64,000 bases of DNA from Pycnococcus provasolii (GCA_049487715.1 CP150558.1:434001-498000), one strand, 5' to 3'. Positions 17,646-27,274 are shown, numbered from the stretch's first letter. Notes: generated from the sequence alone by a model not told the origin. Translations and numbers: made by a program.

Positions 17646-20390
17646 TTACAGGTCCAGGGCAAACTCCGCAGGATCGTACGAGCGCGTTCCATCAGAAAAG
17701 TCCACGCCTTCGTGCTCGTTAATTCCGCGCTCGATGCGAGGGCCCATGAGATCCTTCCGCGTGATCACCCCCACGGGTCGGTTGATCTCGTCAATCACCA
17801 CGAGGTAGCGCAATGCGAGATTCTGGAACACTTCGTACGCGCGCTTTATGCTGAAATGCGCATTCAGCGTGATTATGGAAGTGTCGATATGCTCCGTCAA
17901 GTCAAGCAGGGTGTCCTGCATGCCAAGCACACCCCCGCCACGACCGTCTGACATCAACACGCCATCCTCCGCCGCAACGCCGTCCTGATGGCTGGCATCA
18001 CGCCGCGTGTGGGTATGCCACGTGTTCGAAGGACCGAGCCCATTCTCGTGCTCCTGCTGAGTTTGCATGAGCGATTCCAGGTCCTCGCGATGAATAAAGC
18101 CAACGAATAGATCCCCGTGACTCGTCGTTCGCACTACGGGAAAACCTCCATGCGTTGTCGACGCAAGCAAGCGTCGCGCCGCCAGATATCCAATCTGCTC
18201 GCGTACTGTCACAGGCTTGCCATCCTGGTGGCTACATGCTACGGTAACCGGGTAGGCGTCGAATGCGCGGCGATGCTGGGGCTCGGCGAGCTCAGGCTGC
18301 TCGGGCATGAACGGGATGCGCTTCAGATGCAGCAGCGCATCGTAAAGTGCCCTCGGGCAGAGATATGACGCAACCGACTTGGCCGTAACGATCGCAACGA
18401 GAATGGGAAGAAGGAAGTTTGTTTCGCCACTAATCTCGATCATGATAACCGCGAGGCTGAAGGTGAGGCGCGTCACACCTCCCATGAAGCCACCAGCACC
18501 CACAAGCGCAAACACGCCGGGGTCAATCCACGCGTACGCCGGATCCTTTGCCATCAGAAATACACCCGCCGGCGCACCCGCGGAGCCCATACCGAATAGC
18601 GCGCACAACTTGGTGAGGAAGAGGCCAAACGATCGGCCGAGGAGACTGCCAATGAAAATCATGGGCACGAATAGGCCGCAGGCGACGGAGCTGGATGCGA
18701 TCCATGCCGCACCAAGAAAGTACACGACGAGCATAATCAGCAGAGAGCTGAAAGAAAACTCTAGGTGCGTTCCTCGCGTGAGAAGGTGGCGGATCGCCTC
18801 CTCCGCCATACCAGTTGACAGCGTGGCGAGCTCGCTATACATGCCCTGCGTTGCATTGTTCGAGCTCGCGCCCGCCGTGGACGTGCCCGTGGTTGTGGAA
18901 TTTAAGTCAATCGCACTCTTTGGGCATGTGTACAGTTCCATGGACCGCTCGACGATGCGGCGCACATGTCGATTCTCGGTGGGGCACATCAGCACGCTCT
19001 CTGGATCATGCTCCGACTCTGGGTTGGCGTACACGCATCCGGAGTGCGAGCACGGCAGCATCGCAGGCAAACTCAGGCTCATCGTGGCGAAGCAGAATGC
19101 AAACAGGCAAGGTTCGATCGCACGGTAGATTTTCGGCGCGTTGTGGAACAGCTTGCGCCTCGCCTCGTAGGCACGCAGGTTGAGGCGCGTGAAGAGCACC
19201 GCAGCATAGCCGCACAGCGCACCGAGCGCCGCCGCCGGTAAGATGGCGATTGCGTGCTGCTCGACCTCACCGTTGACGCCGAACGGCTGCCACCAGTCGT
19301 CGTCGATGGTGCCAAATACGAGCTCGCTCCTTTCGATGGCCGCTCGCCTCGCGGAGTCGCAGATAGCGCTCGTGAAAGCAGCCACGAGGCAGCACGCGAA
19401 CACCTTCCACGCAAGGCTAACTCGGAAGTAGCCCGCCACCTCCTCGAACGCGAAAAGCAGTCCGCCGATGGGTGCGGAGAAAGCGACGGCTACACCCGCG
19501 GCTGCGCCCGCGACGGTGAAGTCGCGCGCATCCTTGTTGCTCGTCAAGTTTTCAAAAATGGTTCCTAACCTCGCCATTCTCTGGCCGATACGCCGCGACA
19601 GCTGGCTTCCGAGCATGGCGCCGAGGTAGATCATCGGTCCCTCCGGGCCGACGGGTAGGCCGCTGGCGACGGCGAGCGCGGCGCTGAAGAACTTGGCGAG
19701 AAGAGTTCTCATGTCGAAGCCCCTTGGGAGCATGCTCCCGTTCAGGTACGCCATCACCTCGGGCACGCCGCTTCCTGCCGCCTCGGGGCTGACGAACACG
19801 ACGATGGATGCGGCGCCGACGGCGAGGCAGGAGGCGATGAACGCGCTGAACAACCACGCGAGTGCGACGCTTCTCTGTCCGTCTTCGAGGAGCTGCTTCG
19901 TGATGCCGTGTCTCCAGTCGGCGATGACGTCGATGCACCAGTACAGTAGGAATCCTACGAGTCCGACAGCTATTCCAATTAAGACCATCATCGCCTGCCT
20001 TGAGCTATTTCTGAACGTGTGCGGCCTTGTTCTGTCCGCGAGCACAGCTCGTCGGTACGCGAGGCTGTTTGGAGGCAGGTACGTGATTCCTTCCACCTCC
20101 TCCGCCTCCGCCGTCTCCTGCGGCTGTTTGCGCCTTAAGCGGTCTCTCGGCGTGTTTTGTAACTCTGCCGCCGAACCTCCTCCAGCTCCAGCTGTCCCCT
20201 CAAACGTTTCAAGCTCCACCGAAGTGGAGGAGCCACCACTATTATTATCAGCTGCACTATTCAAGGATGAGCCCATCTGGCCAACTCCTCCACCTCCTCC
20301 TCCTCCAGCTCCAGAACCAGCGAGAGGCAGAAGCGGCAATGATTCTGCATCATCTCGAGCATTCGACGAGTGGTCCACCACCACCACCAT
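17646..20390 (-). CDS. CLC-family chloride/proton exchanger with two CBS domains
   Basis: About 914 codons from the ATG at 20390; the frame opens with GTG at 20462. A disordered acidic N-tail (~1-115, Gly/Ser-rich, LPLLPLAGSG) precedes a CLC membrane domain with the three anion-selectivity motifs: GSGVPE (206-211), GPEGP (248-252, with gating glutamate E250) and the third GLFVPMIFIG-type motif. The proton glutamate position is kept (PIGGLLFAFEEV, E316/E317), so exchange rather than channel activity is likely. Two cytosolic CBS domains follow (about 710-775 and 850-900), including the HFSIKRAYEVFQNLALRYLVVID strand-helix pattern. The sequence resembles CLC-7/plant vacuolar CLC more than plasma-membrane channels. 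A Thr/Ser/Asn-rich lumenal loop (DNA about 18800-18920) is long for the family. Confidence 0.93.
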   Translation of the reverse strand: MVVVVDHSSNARDDAESLPLLPLAGSGAGGGGGGGVGQMGSSLNSAADNNSGGSSTSVELETFEGTAGAGGGSAAELQNTPRDRLRRKQPQETAEAEEVEGITYLPPNSLAYRRAVLADRTRPHTFRNSSRQAMMVLIGIAVGLVGFLLYWCIDVIADWRHGITKQLLEDGQRSVALAWLFSAFIASCLAVGAASIVVFVSPEAAGSGVPEVMAYLNGSMLPRGFDMRTLLAKFFSAALAVASGLPVGPEGPMIYLGAMLGSQLSRRIGQRMARLGTIFENLTSNKDARDFTVAGAAAGVAVAFSAPIGGLLFAFEEVAGYFRVSLAWKVFACCLVAAFTSAICDSARRAAIERSELVFGTIDDDWWQPFGVNGEVEQHAIAILPAAALGALCGYAAVLFTRLNLRAYEARRKLFHNAPKIYRAIEPCLFAFCFATMSLSLPAMLPCSHSGCVYANPESEHDPESVLMCPTENRHVRRIVERSMELYTCPKSAIDLNSTTTGTSTAGASSNNATQGMYSELATLSTGMAEEAIRHLLTRGTHLEFSFSSLLIMLVVYFLGAAWIASSSVACGLFVPMIFIGSLLGRSFGLFLTKLCALFGMGSAGAPAGVFLMAKDPAYAWIDPGVFALVGAGGFMGGVTRLTFSLAVIMIEISGETNFLLPILVAIVTAKSVASYLCPRALYDALLHLKRIPFMPEQPELAEPQHRRAFDAYPVTVACSHQDGKPVTVREQIGYLAARRLLASTTHGGFPVVRTTSHGDLFVGFIHREDLESLMQTQQEHENGLGPSNTWHTHTRRDASHQDGVAAEDGVLMSDGRGGGVLGMQDTLLDLTEHIDTSIITLNAHFSIKRAYEVFQNLALRYLVVIDEINRPVGVITRKDLMGPRIERGINEHEGVDFSDGTRSYDPAEFALDL

Positions 20391-20527
20391 ATCACTCACC
20401 ACAAACAACCATGATTTCACGGAGGATGTTGATGACGCGCGAGGGCACGCTCCGGAGGGCACCGTGGCGCTGGGTTTGGCACGAAAATACCACCAAACGG
20501 GGATCCGTCTGTGAACACAGGTTTTGA

Positions 20528-20941
20528 TTGGGTGTGGGCCCGTGCGACGCCCTGCGCCAACTCCTCCTCCACCGCGACTCGCGCCGAAGCGTCAAGGCGG
20601 TCTTCCTCGCGCACTTCCCTGTGCAGGAGAACGGTGGCGTGCCGGCCTCGCCGCTCGCGTCGAGTGCGATGAGCATGGCGTTCCTGCGAGACACCATGGG
20701 CGTCAACACGTCGAACGCCGCTGTGTGCGTCGACCTGTGGCCGCACATCCTCGACGCGAACAAAGGCGGGCCGTCGGCGAACGCAGAGCTGAACGCAACG
20801 GCCAAGGCTCAGGACGCGCTTGACTCGTACGCAAGGTGCGTCTGGGAGGTGGTGGCGCGCCTTGCAGCCTTGTGCGACTGCGAGCTTGTCACGCTCGGCA
20901 AGCTAGCTTGGGTGGCGCGCCCACCAAACAAGTGGGAATAA
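20528..20941 (+). pseudogene. Open frame without ATG start, unrecognised, probably a gene remnant
   Basis: The frame is closed at its 5' end by TGA at 20525 and has no ATG until codon 48. Codon composition (GC-rich third positions, mixed hydrophobic/charged sequence such as AVFLAHFPVQ, VCVDLWPHILD, CELVTLGKLAW) resembles the real genes here rather than shadow frames. It therefore looks like part of a former coding region. No family recognised. It sits between the CLC promoter and a transposase-like fragment, consistent with disruption. Confidence 0.3.
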
Positions 20942-21099
20942 CCTTCGACACGTCTGCGTCGACGTACTCGAATAGTGCTGAAGCCTTCGTTGCGTCGTGT
21001 CCCGTGGTGGCGATGACGAACTCCGTCGGCATTACCGCCGCAAGCGTATTGCATACTCCCGGGCGGAGCCATGCTGCGTTTGCGCCATTTGGCAGATCC

Positions 21100-21276
21100 A
21101 TCGCATTGCTCAATCAGTTCGACGATGAGCCTCATCATGAAGGCTCGTGCGCTCTCCTTCCGAAACTTTTCCGGTCCCCACCTCCTCCACGCAATGTACG
21201 CATTCGTGCGGCAGAAATCTATGGCCGCCGCGACGTGACGAAGTCTCCAATCGTCCGTGAGCCACGCGTCCTCCAT
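21100..21276 (-). mobile_element. Possible piggyBac-like transposase C-terminal fragment
   Basis: In an open frame on the minus strand, a ~58-residue block reads WLTDDWRLRHVAAAIDFC, then TNAYIAWRRWGPEKFRKESARAFMMRLIVELIEQ. The pattern (helix, DxxxTNAYIxWRR, F-x-K/R ... LxxELI) is like the end of the DDE catalytic domain of piggyBac-type transposases. The rest of the enzyme, including the catalytic aspartates, is absent. The downstream sequence contains GGAGTTCGATGATGGA tandem copies (21300-21385). Assignment from memory of the family. Confidence 0.3.
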
Positions 21277-21530
21277 CGATCGGGAACATGCCGTATGTTC
21301 GATGGAGTTCGATGATGATGGAGGTGACGGAGGTGGAGTTCGGTGGAGTTCGATGATGGAGGGAGTTCGATGATGGAGGTGACGGAGTTGACGGACAACA
21401 CTACACCACACTACTCTAGAGTTACTACACTACAGTCGACCGACACTAGACACCAGTACAGTCGGGAAACCAGCCCTCCGAACGTAATTCAAGAGGGGAT
21501 CCCGGGGAGGGGTAGAATCCCTCCCAGGGC

Positions 21531-21552
21531 AACCTCCGGAGCTCCGGAGGTT
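21531..21552. repeat. Perfect 22-bp palindrome upstream of the DJ-1 gene
   Basis: AACCTCCGGA followed by GCTCCGGAGGTT reads identically on both strands. It is preceded by a GGAGGG...CCCTCC hairpin (21506-21524). It may bind a dimeric factor, or be an excision relic of the degraded element next to it. Confidence 0.7.
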
Positions 21553-21639
21553 TAGGTCTACCGTAGTGGGGAAAAGTAACGCACCCCTTGGGCCTTGCCC
21601 CGTTTGCGATTCCGATTCCGCACCTCATATTTTTATTTT

Positions 21640-23296
21640 ATGAAGATGGCCCCCCTTCAAGCCATGGAGTTTTCCTCAGGAGGAGCTCCCACTCGTCGAA
21701 GCTCTGGCCCCTCCCACCGTTGTTATACCTGTCGTCTCCGGCGTGTGCTCCATTGAAGTTTCGGTCTTAACGGATATATTAAGGCGAGGTGCCGTGCGTG
21801 TTATCCTGGCTTCGTGTTCGTGTTCTGATGTGGTGTGTGATGATTCTTCCTCATCTTTCTCGAATTTGAAACCACCAACTTCGAAGAAGAAAACAATCAC
21901 GTGTACGCGTGGTCTTAAAATCACCGCAGACACAACCATCGAAGAGGCTATTGCTGAAGGGGGAAGGTCACCTTTCGCAGCTGTTGCCGTACCTGGAGGT
22001 ATGCCCGGGGCGGCGAAACTTGCAAACTGCAAGACACTCGTGAACGAACTCGTTCGCAGACACAAAAACAAAGCGCTTGTCGCAGCGCAGTGCGCTGCGC
22101 CAGCCGTCGTGCTCGCACCACTCGGAATACTCGACGGCGCTGAGCTCGCGTGCGTCTCCCCAGCATTCGAAGACCAGCTGCCCCAAGGAGTCAGCGTGCC
22201 GCTTAAGCCGCTCAACAGGCAACAGAGGGAGGATATCGAGAACCCCGTGCCCGAGCATATACGCGAGGCGTACCTCAAGCTGCAGCCGCCGAGGGAGAAG
22301 GAGGATGTGCACTTCGACGAAAAGACGAACGTGCTCACCGCACGAGGCGTAGGTGCCGTCACGGAGTACGCATTCAAGCTGCTCAGCCTCGTCAAGGGCG
22401 AGCACGTCGCCGCCGAGGTGAAGTTCGCCATGGCTGGTTGGGACGCCTCGCCGGACGGCAAGGTGCCTTGCATGGCGCGCTACTACCGTCCAGGCGCGCG
22501 CGACCCGCGCGGAATATACGACGCGGATGACGAGGAGTTTCGCAACCCAGACTGCTCGGTGCTTGTGCCGCTCGCATACGGGTCGGACGTTGCAAACGCC
22601 GTCGTGCTTGTGGACCTCCTTCGCCGCGCGAATGCGGAGGTTGTCCTGGCCAGCATCGAGGCAACACGCGAGATTGTGGGCGTGCGTGGCCTGCGCGTGA
22701 CGGCGGACTGCGACATCGAGAGCTGCACGAGCCGCACGTGGGATGCCGTGATCTGCCCCGGCGGCCAGCCTGGAACAAGCCGCCTTGCGTCCAATCGACA
22801 CGTCGTCGAACTGCTCACGCAGCAGCGCGATTCCATGCGCATGCACGGGGCGATGGACGAGGGCGGCGCCGTGATCCTCGGGCCGAACGGCCTGCTCGAT
22901 CGCCGCGTCGTCGTCTACGACAGCGGCGAGTCGGATCCGAGGTACGACGCGATCGTCGCCGAGGAGGGCGAGGTGGACCCTTCGATGGTCCCGTACGGCA
23001 GACTTCGACGGCGCTTTGGAACGCCGTCGGACGGGCCCGTTCGCGTTTCGTGCAATCGCGCATACGCGAATGCCGTTCCAAAAGCTCTCAAGCACGAGAC
23101 GAAGTACGATCCGAGCGAATTTCTCGTGACGGTGGACGGCCCATGCGTGACTTGCCGTGGTGCCGGCTGCGCGTTCGAGATGGCGTGCACGGTTGCTTCG
23201 TACGTGCTGTGCCACGATGGCGTGGATGAGACGAGCTGGATGGATCGCGTTCTGTCGGACCTCACGTGCCCGCGGCACATGGCGTTTTTTGCTTAA
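21640..23296 (+). CDS. Tandem DJ-1/PfpI-domain protein, apparent 1-bp frameshift near start
   Basis: Two DJ-1/ThiJ-type domains in one frame from about 21670 to 23296. Domain 1: VVIPVVSGVCSIEVSVLTDILRR, then AVPGGMPGAAKL and the nucleophile elbow VAAQCAAPAVV with Cys codon 22091-22093. Domain 2: VLVPLAYGSDVANAVVLVDLLRR and ICPGGQPGTSRL, but the elbow has no Cys (GAMDEGGAVIL), so only the first site could be redox- or glyoxalase-active. Plant DJ-1 proteins are also tandem. The frame has no ATG before the first domain. ATGs at 21640 and 21646 would enter it if the C-run at 21650-21655 had five rather than six Cs. That is a sequencing error, a real lesion, or an unrecognised upstream exon. Confidence 0.82.
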
Positions 23297-23673
23297 GCAT
23301 CGGACCTATATTTTGTGTAAATCAAAACCCGTGTAAAAACCCCAAACCCCAGATTCATTTTCCCCATGTCATCATCATCATATCATCATTAGATATTTTT
23401 CGTTCGGTTGCACCCAGAAAAATCCGGCCCCACTTTTTCTCCCTCCTAAATATTGTAGCTTCCTCCCTTCCCCCCTTCGTCGCCCTTCCCACCCCACTGG
23501 AACGTCCGGGGTGCCCGCCTGTAGCACACACGTGTCCACCCCTTTCATTCTCCTTGTCATTCTTTCTTTCAACACAAGTCACACACCACACCACACCACA
23601 CCAATTCACTTCACTTTGAACACAGATCACTGCTCTGCTGTCACTCACCACTCTTGCTTGAACATCACTCACC
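23297..23673. other. 3' UTR of DJ-1 gene and upstream region of secreted protein
   Basis: Contains UGUAA at 23316-23320 and again at 23332-23336, then an AT/CA-rich region with ACACCACACCACACC repeats (23581-23602). No gene. Confidence 0.5.
23316..23320 (+). terminator. UGUAA poly(A) signal of the DJ-1 gene
   Basis: TGTAA 19 bp after the stop at 23296, with a second copy 16 bp further on. Confidence 0.5.
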
Positions 23674-24831
23674 ATGGCGACAACAATGATGGTGATTATG
23701 GTGATGATGATGCCGATCCATCTTGGCAGTAATGCACAGGAGATCGTGGGAGGCTACTCGCCGAGCGCCGCGCCCGATGTGCCTGACGATATCCTCGCGG
23801 CGATTCGAAACAAGATGTTTGGCTCTACGTCAAATACTACGACGCAGCAAATGCCCGTTGTTTGCTCGTACGAAACGCAGGTGGTGGCTGGCACGAATCA
23901 TAAAGTTACGATTGCGCCAACTCAGCAAGATTGTGGCAAAGAAGGAGAGACGGCAACCTTCACGGTGTTCGAGCCTCTGCCGTCGTCCCCTGACACGACG
24001 CTACAGGTAAAGCTCATGAATCCTGCTGCTACTACCTCTATGCCACCGGATGCAGAGGAGGAGGAGGACAACGAGGAGGAATTTGACGACAACGAACTCG
24101 CACTCGCAAATGAACGTAGTGGCGTGTCCACAAGACAGGGTAGTGTTGGTGGCTTCCCAGGAGGTGGTGGTGGCTTCCCAGGTGATGATAGCTTCCCTGC
24201 CTTCCCAGGAGGTGGTGGTGGCTTCCCAGGTGGTGGTGGTGGCTTTCCAGGTGGTGGTGGTGGTGGCTCGTCACGTTGCAATCCATTTCGAGATCCGAAT
24301 TGTCTGGGGAACGCGATTTCGAATTGCGTGATGAACGGCATCTCGGTGGGTGAAAACATTGGTGCAACGGCGTGCGCGGAGATGCGCAGTACGTGCGCGC
24401 CTCGACAAGGCGTTGGTGCTTATCAGTCGTCAGCTGGTAACATTGTGCTTGAGATTCTGTGCAACACGGCAGATGTGAATAGCTGCGTCGCGAGCTACGA
24501 GAATACTCTACGCGGATACTGCAAGGCTCTGTGGAATACGGATTGTGGGCGTCGCGTCGCTAAGAAGTACTACCAGTACTGCCGCGTCGACGGCCCGACG
24601 ATCGGCCCTGATCCGACGAGGCCCCCGCGTCCTCCTCACCACGGCGGCGGCGGTGGCCATCATCATCATCATCGTCGCCACCACTGCAAGCGCGAAGGGG
24701 ATATGATCTTTGGCACATCCACGGCGATTCAGGAATGTCGTGCGGCAGACTGTAGCTGTGCGAGTTACACGCCGTTTCCGGGGCGCACGTGCATAGGGAC
24801 GCCGAAGGGCGAGAGGCTGAGGTGCGAGTGA
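23674..24831 (+). CDS. Secreted Gly-rich/Cys-rich protein, unrecognised
   Basis: 385 codons from an ATG in CACCATGG context. Residues 1-22 are a Met-rich hydrophobic signal peptide (MVIMVMMMPIHLGSNA). Next comes ~110 residues of mixed sequence, an acidic stretch, and then repeated GGGGFPG units (DNA 24150-24270). A domain with many evenly spaced cysteines begins near 24275. A His-rich block (GGHHHHHRRHHC, DNA 24643-24685) precedes the final Cys-rich segment. This layout suggests an extracellular or wall protein with metal-binding potential through the His tract. Family unknown. Same strand as the DJ-1 gene, breaking the usual alternation. Confidence 0.7.
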   Translation: MATTMMVIMVMMMPIHLGSNAQEIVGGYSPSAAPDVPDDILAAIRNKMFGSTSNTTTQQMPVVCSYETQVVAGTNHKVTIAPTQQDCGKEGETATFTVFEPLPSSPDTTLQVKLMNPAATTSMPPDAEEEEDNEEEFDDNELALANERSGVSTRQGSVGGFPGGGGGFPGDDSFPAFPGGGGGFPGGGGGFPGGGGGGSSRCNPFRDPNCLGNAISNCVMNGISVGENIGATACAEMRSTCAPRQGVGAYQSSAGNIVLEILCNTADVNSCVASYENTLRGYCKALWNTDCGRRVAKKYYQYCRVDGPTIGPDPTRPPRPPHHGGGGGHHHHHRRHHCKREGDMIFGTSTAIQECRAADCSCASYTPFPGRTCIGTPKGERLRCE

Positions 24832-24922
24832 CGAGCACTACCGGGTTACGGGTAGGAGGGCGTGTGCGTGACATATCAGTCCAGCAGTTGGTTCTAGTGG
24901 TACACAGGGAAATCAGGTTGTG

Positions 24923-25573
24923 ATGAGGGAGATAAAAAAAAAGAGTAAAAGTTGCCCCCTCCGTTTCTCACTCTCCACCAGGTCCCAGATTTGTTGCGGG
25001 AATGGAAATCACGGTGGCGGCATGCCGGTGAGCGCTTTGCTCTCGCCCGCCCTGCGCGCACTCGCACAGCGCTCCTTTCCTCTCGACGACGTTATTGCAA
25101 CGTACGCGTACGAGCTCGCAGACGCAGCTCTCACAGACCTGGGACTCGGCTCTTCAGGTGCCGCCAACATGCACGCCGTCTCCCGCAATATCTCGCGGCA
25201 AGCACAGGATGCACGCGTGACGCGTCGCCTTGCCGAGGTGGACACCCAGCTCGCGCCGATGTGTGGAGAAGGTGTCCGCGGCAGTGGCACGCACGCGCAC
25301 GATGAGACAGGCGCGCGCGCGTTCGTGCGAAGTTTGCACGCACTGGTTGTGGATGCTTTGGCAAACGATGGCGTGCCGTCGACGGTGGTGAGTGAGGCTG
25401 GCGAGCGTCTCAGACGGAGGTTGAGACGAGACGTTGTGCACGGTGGTGGCGAGCAGCAGATTGAAGGCAACTTTGTCGACGACGACGAGGACGATGCTAG
25501 TCCACGCACAATTCTCACGCAAATCAAGCAAGTGCAGCAACGTGCGCTGCAACCTAACACGTCGTCGTCGTGA
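24923..25573 (+). CDS. Unrecognised helical protein
   Basis: About 216 codons from the ATG at 24923; the ATG at 25022 (MPVSALLSPALRALAQ) starts the well-ordered part and is more likely, giving ~183 residues. Ala/Leu/Arg-rich helices (DVIATYAYELADAALTDLG, FVRSLHALVVDALAND, ERLRRRLRRDVV) dominate, followed by an acidic patch (DDDEDDAS) and a C-terminal helix. It is convergent with the lumenal TPR gene (61 bp between stops). Base composition and codon use match the real genes. No family recognised. Confidence 0.5.
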   Translation: MREIKKKSKSCPLRFSLSTRSQICCGNGNHGGGMPVSALLSPALRALAQRSFPLDDVIATYAYELADAALTDLGLGSSGAANMHAVSRNISRQAQDARVTRRLAEVDTQLAPMCGEGVRGSGTHAHDETGARAFVRSLHALVVDALANDGVPSTVVSEAGERLRRRLRRDVVHGGGEQQIEGNFVDDDEDDASPRTILTQIKQVQQRALQPNTSSS

Positions 25574-25634
25574 GTGAAGTTTTTTGTGATTGTACTTTAC
25601 TTTTTTGTCCTTTATTACACCATTCAATAATGTA

Positions 25635-26810
25635 TCAGCTGCGATTACGCACGTTGTCGATCGCCGTCGCCGCCACCGCTGGCCAAAGGCGTCTCGTGAC
25701 TTCTCCAGAGTCGTAGAGGACACACGGACTTGCACTCCCCGCAAGCCCAGGGATGCCAGCGTCATCGCACGGTAGATATGTGCCAGTGTTCAGATCCTCG
25801 CAGTTTTTATCTGTCATCATCGCTTCTGCATCAAGCATGAGTTGAGCGGTGCGGTTGACACGAGCTCGCACTATATTCTGCGGTACGCTAGGCGGATTGG
25901 ATGGCGTCGCCTCGCACAGAGAAGCCCACGTTCGTTCTGCTGTGGTAACGTCACCGTCGTCGTACGCGATTGCCGCAATCGCCGCACGCGCGTCCCAGAA
26001 TTGGTAGAGACCTTTTCCCATTGGATCCGGGCCAAGGTCGACGGAGGCAAGCTGCTCTCTTGCCTTTGTGACATTGCCAGAGGCGTACGTCACGAGGGCC
26101 ATATGCAAGTCAACGCGCTGGCGCATTGTCGGCGCAGAGCCACGCAGACCAGCGGCGGGTGCGTACACAGGCACAGACAGAAAGCTCAGAGGCTGGCCTG
26201 TTCTCGGGTCAGTGTGCGACACGAGTGCGGCACGCGCTTTCGCAAACGCGTCTTGTGCCTCCTCGTACTCGTTGGTGTGCATGAGAGCCAAACCAAGTCC
26301 GTCGAGGCATACAGCCACTCTCACCCAAGGCAGCGTATCGTCGTCCACCGCCTTGGGAGGCATCGAGCTCGTGCCTATTGCTGAAAGCAGATTTTTGTAC
26401 GCCAGCCTCAGGTCGACCGCCGCATCCGCAAACGCACCCGTTCGTAGGTTTGTGAGTCCTCTCCCCTCACACGCAAGCGCGACAAGCCACGTTCCGCTCT
26501 CGTTATTCTCGAGAACACCCGCCGACGCGACGTCGAGTGCCTCCGTCCACACGTCCATGGCGACGTCAACGTCCGGTTCACGTCTTGCGTTTCTCACGAG
26601 CATGATCGCCTCGTCAAGCTTGCCAGAAGAAGAGTCCAATCTTGAGGACGCCCACGCTGGAGATCCTTGAGTAGCCGGAACGAGTCCTCCTAAGAGGAGC
26701 ACGCCAGGCGACGTTACTAAAAGGCGTCGGCGACTTGTACCTTTGACGACGAGTGGTATGTGCGTGTGCGTGTGCGTGTGCGTGCGGGCCATCGCCATCA
26801 TGCGCGCCAT
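25635..26810 (-). CDS. TPR protein with twin-arginine thylakoid-lumen signal
   Basis: 391 codons from the ATG at 26810; the frame runs on to 27017, but that part has no transit-like character. The N-terminus is a plastid-transit-like Thr/His stretch, then TSRRRLLVTSPGVLLLGGLVPA...PAWA. A twin-arginine, a hydrophobic stretch and an AWA cleavage site together are typical of thylakoid Tat (pH-pathway) lumenal targeting. The mature part has TPR-like helical pairs (LACEGRGLTNLRTGAFADAAVDLRLAYKNLL; CLDGLGLALMHTNEYEEAQDAFAKARAALV). Lumenal TPR proteins in plants assist photosystem assembly. Two cysteine pairs near the C-terminus (NCEDLNTGTYLPCDD, SPCVLY) could form disulphides. Specific role unknown. 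Confidence 0.72.
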   Translation of the reverse strand: MARMMAMARTHTHTHTHIPLVVKGTSRRRLLVTSPGVLLLGGLVPATQGSPAWASSRLDSSSGKLDEAIMLVRNARREPDVDVAMDVWTEALDVASAGVLENNESGTWLVALACEGRGLTNLRTGAFADAAVDLRLAYKNLLSAIGTSSMPPKAVDDDTLPWVRVAVCLDGLGLALMHTNEYEEAQDAFAKARAALVSHTDPRTGQPLSFLSVPVYAPAAGLRGSAPTMRQRVDLHMALVTYASGNVTKAREQLASVDLGPDPMGKGLYQFWDARAAIAAIAYDDGDVTTAERTWASLCEATPSNPPSVPQNIVRARVNRTAQLMLDAEAMMTDKNCEDLNTGTYLPCDDAGIPGLAGSASPCVLYDSGEVTRRLWPAVAATAIDNVRNRS

Positions 26811-27064
26811 CGATCGCCGATTCCCAAGAGAGATCCAAATCCAAAAAAATATATCCCACTTGTGTGGTTGGTGTTGAAACTTGAACTCTCCGGTGGGCCC
26901 GGGCCGCTCAGGGCCCGGGATACGCCGTTGGTCGCTTTTTCGTAACCATCGCGCCGGAAAATCTTCTTTACAATGAATTTCCATGGCCGCCGCTCTGTAA
27001 GTCTGCGCGGTGAGCACCTGTAGGCGGGTTGCCTGTGGGCGGGCATTCCCAACTTCGTTTCATC

Positions 27065-27274
27065 ATGGGAAAGGGCAACGACGAGTACTACAGCGACTAC
27101 GACACTGACCGCGATGGCCCGTTCAGTTGTGTTTTGGATGCCTGCCGTGCAACACGTGCTCCGTCACATGATGACTTGGAAATACATTGGATGTGCGCGG
27201 ATCTGGAGTTCTTGGTCGAGACAAATGCGGACGTCGCGTTAGCTGTTCTTCTACATCATGCCTTCGAGGGGTGA
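27065..27274 (+). CDS. Small hypothetical acidic protein (weak)
   Basis: 69 codons from the ATG at 27065: MGKGNDEYYSDYDTDRDGPF then a Cys/His-containing helical part (CVLDACRATRAPSHDDLEIHW). Composition is plausible for a protein, but no family is recognised and it could be part of a degraded element. Confidence 0.25.
   Translation: MGKGNDEYYSDYDTDRDGPFSCVLDACRATRAPSHDDLEIHWMCADLEFLVETNADVALAVLLHHAFEG

Noticed and set aside
17646-20390. CLC as a pure chloride channel
   Set aside because: Both the gating glutamate and the FEE proton glutamate position are kept, favouring an exchanger.
21968-23278. Minus-strand frame of 436 codons opposite the DJ-1 gene
   Set aside because: Shadow frame of a GC-rich gene with skewed Arg/His/Val composition and no recognisable motif.
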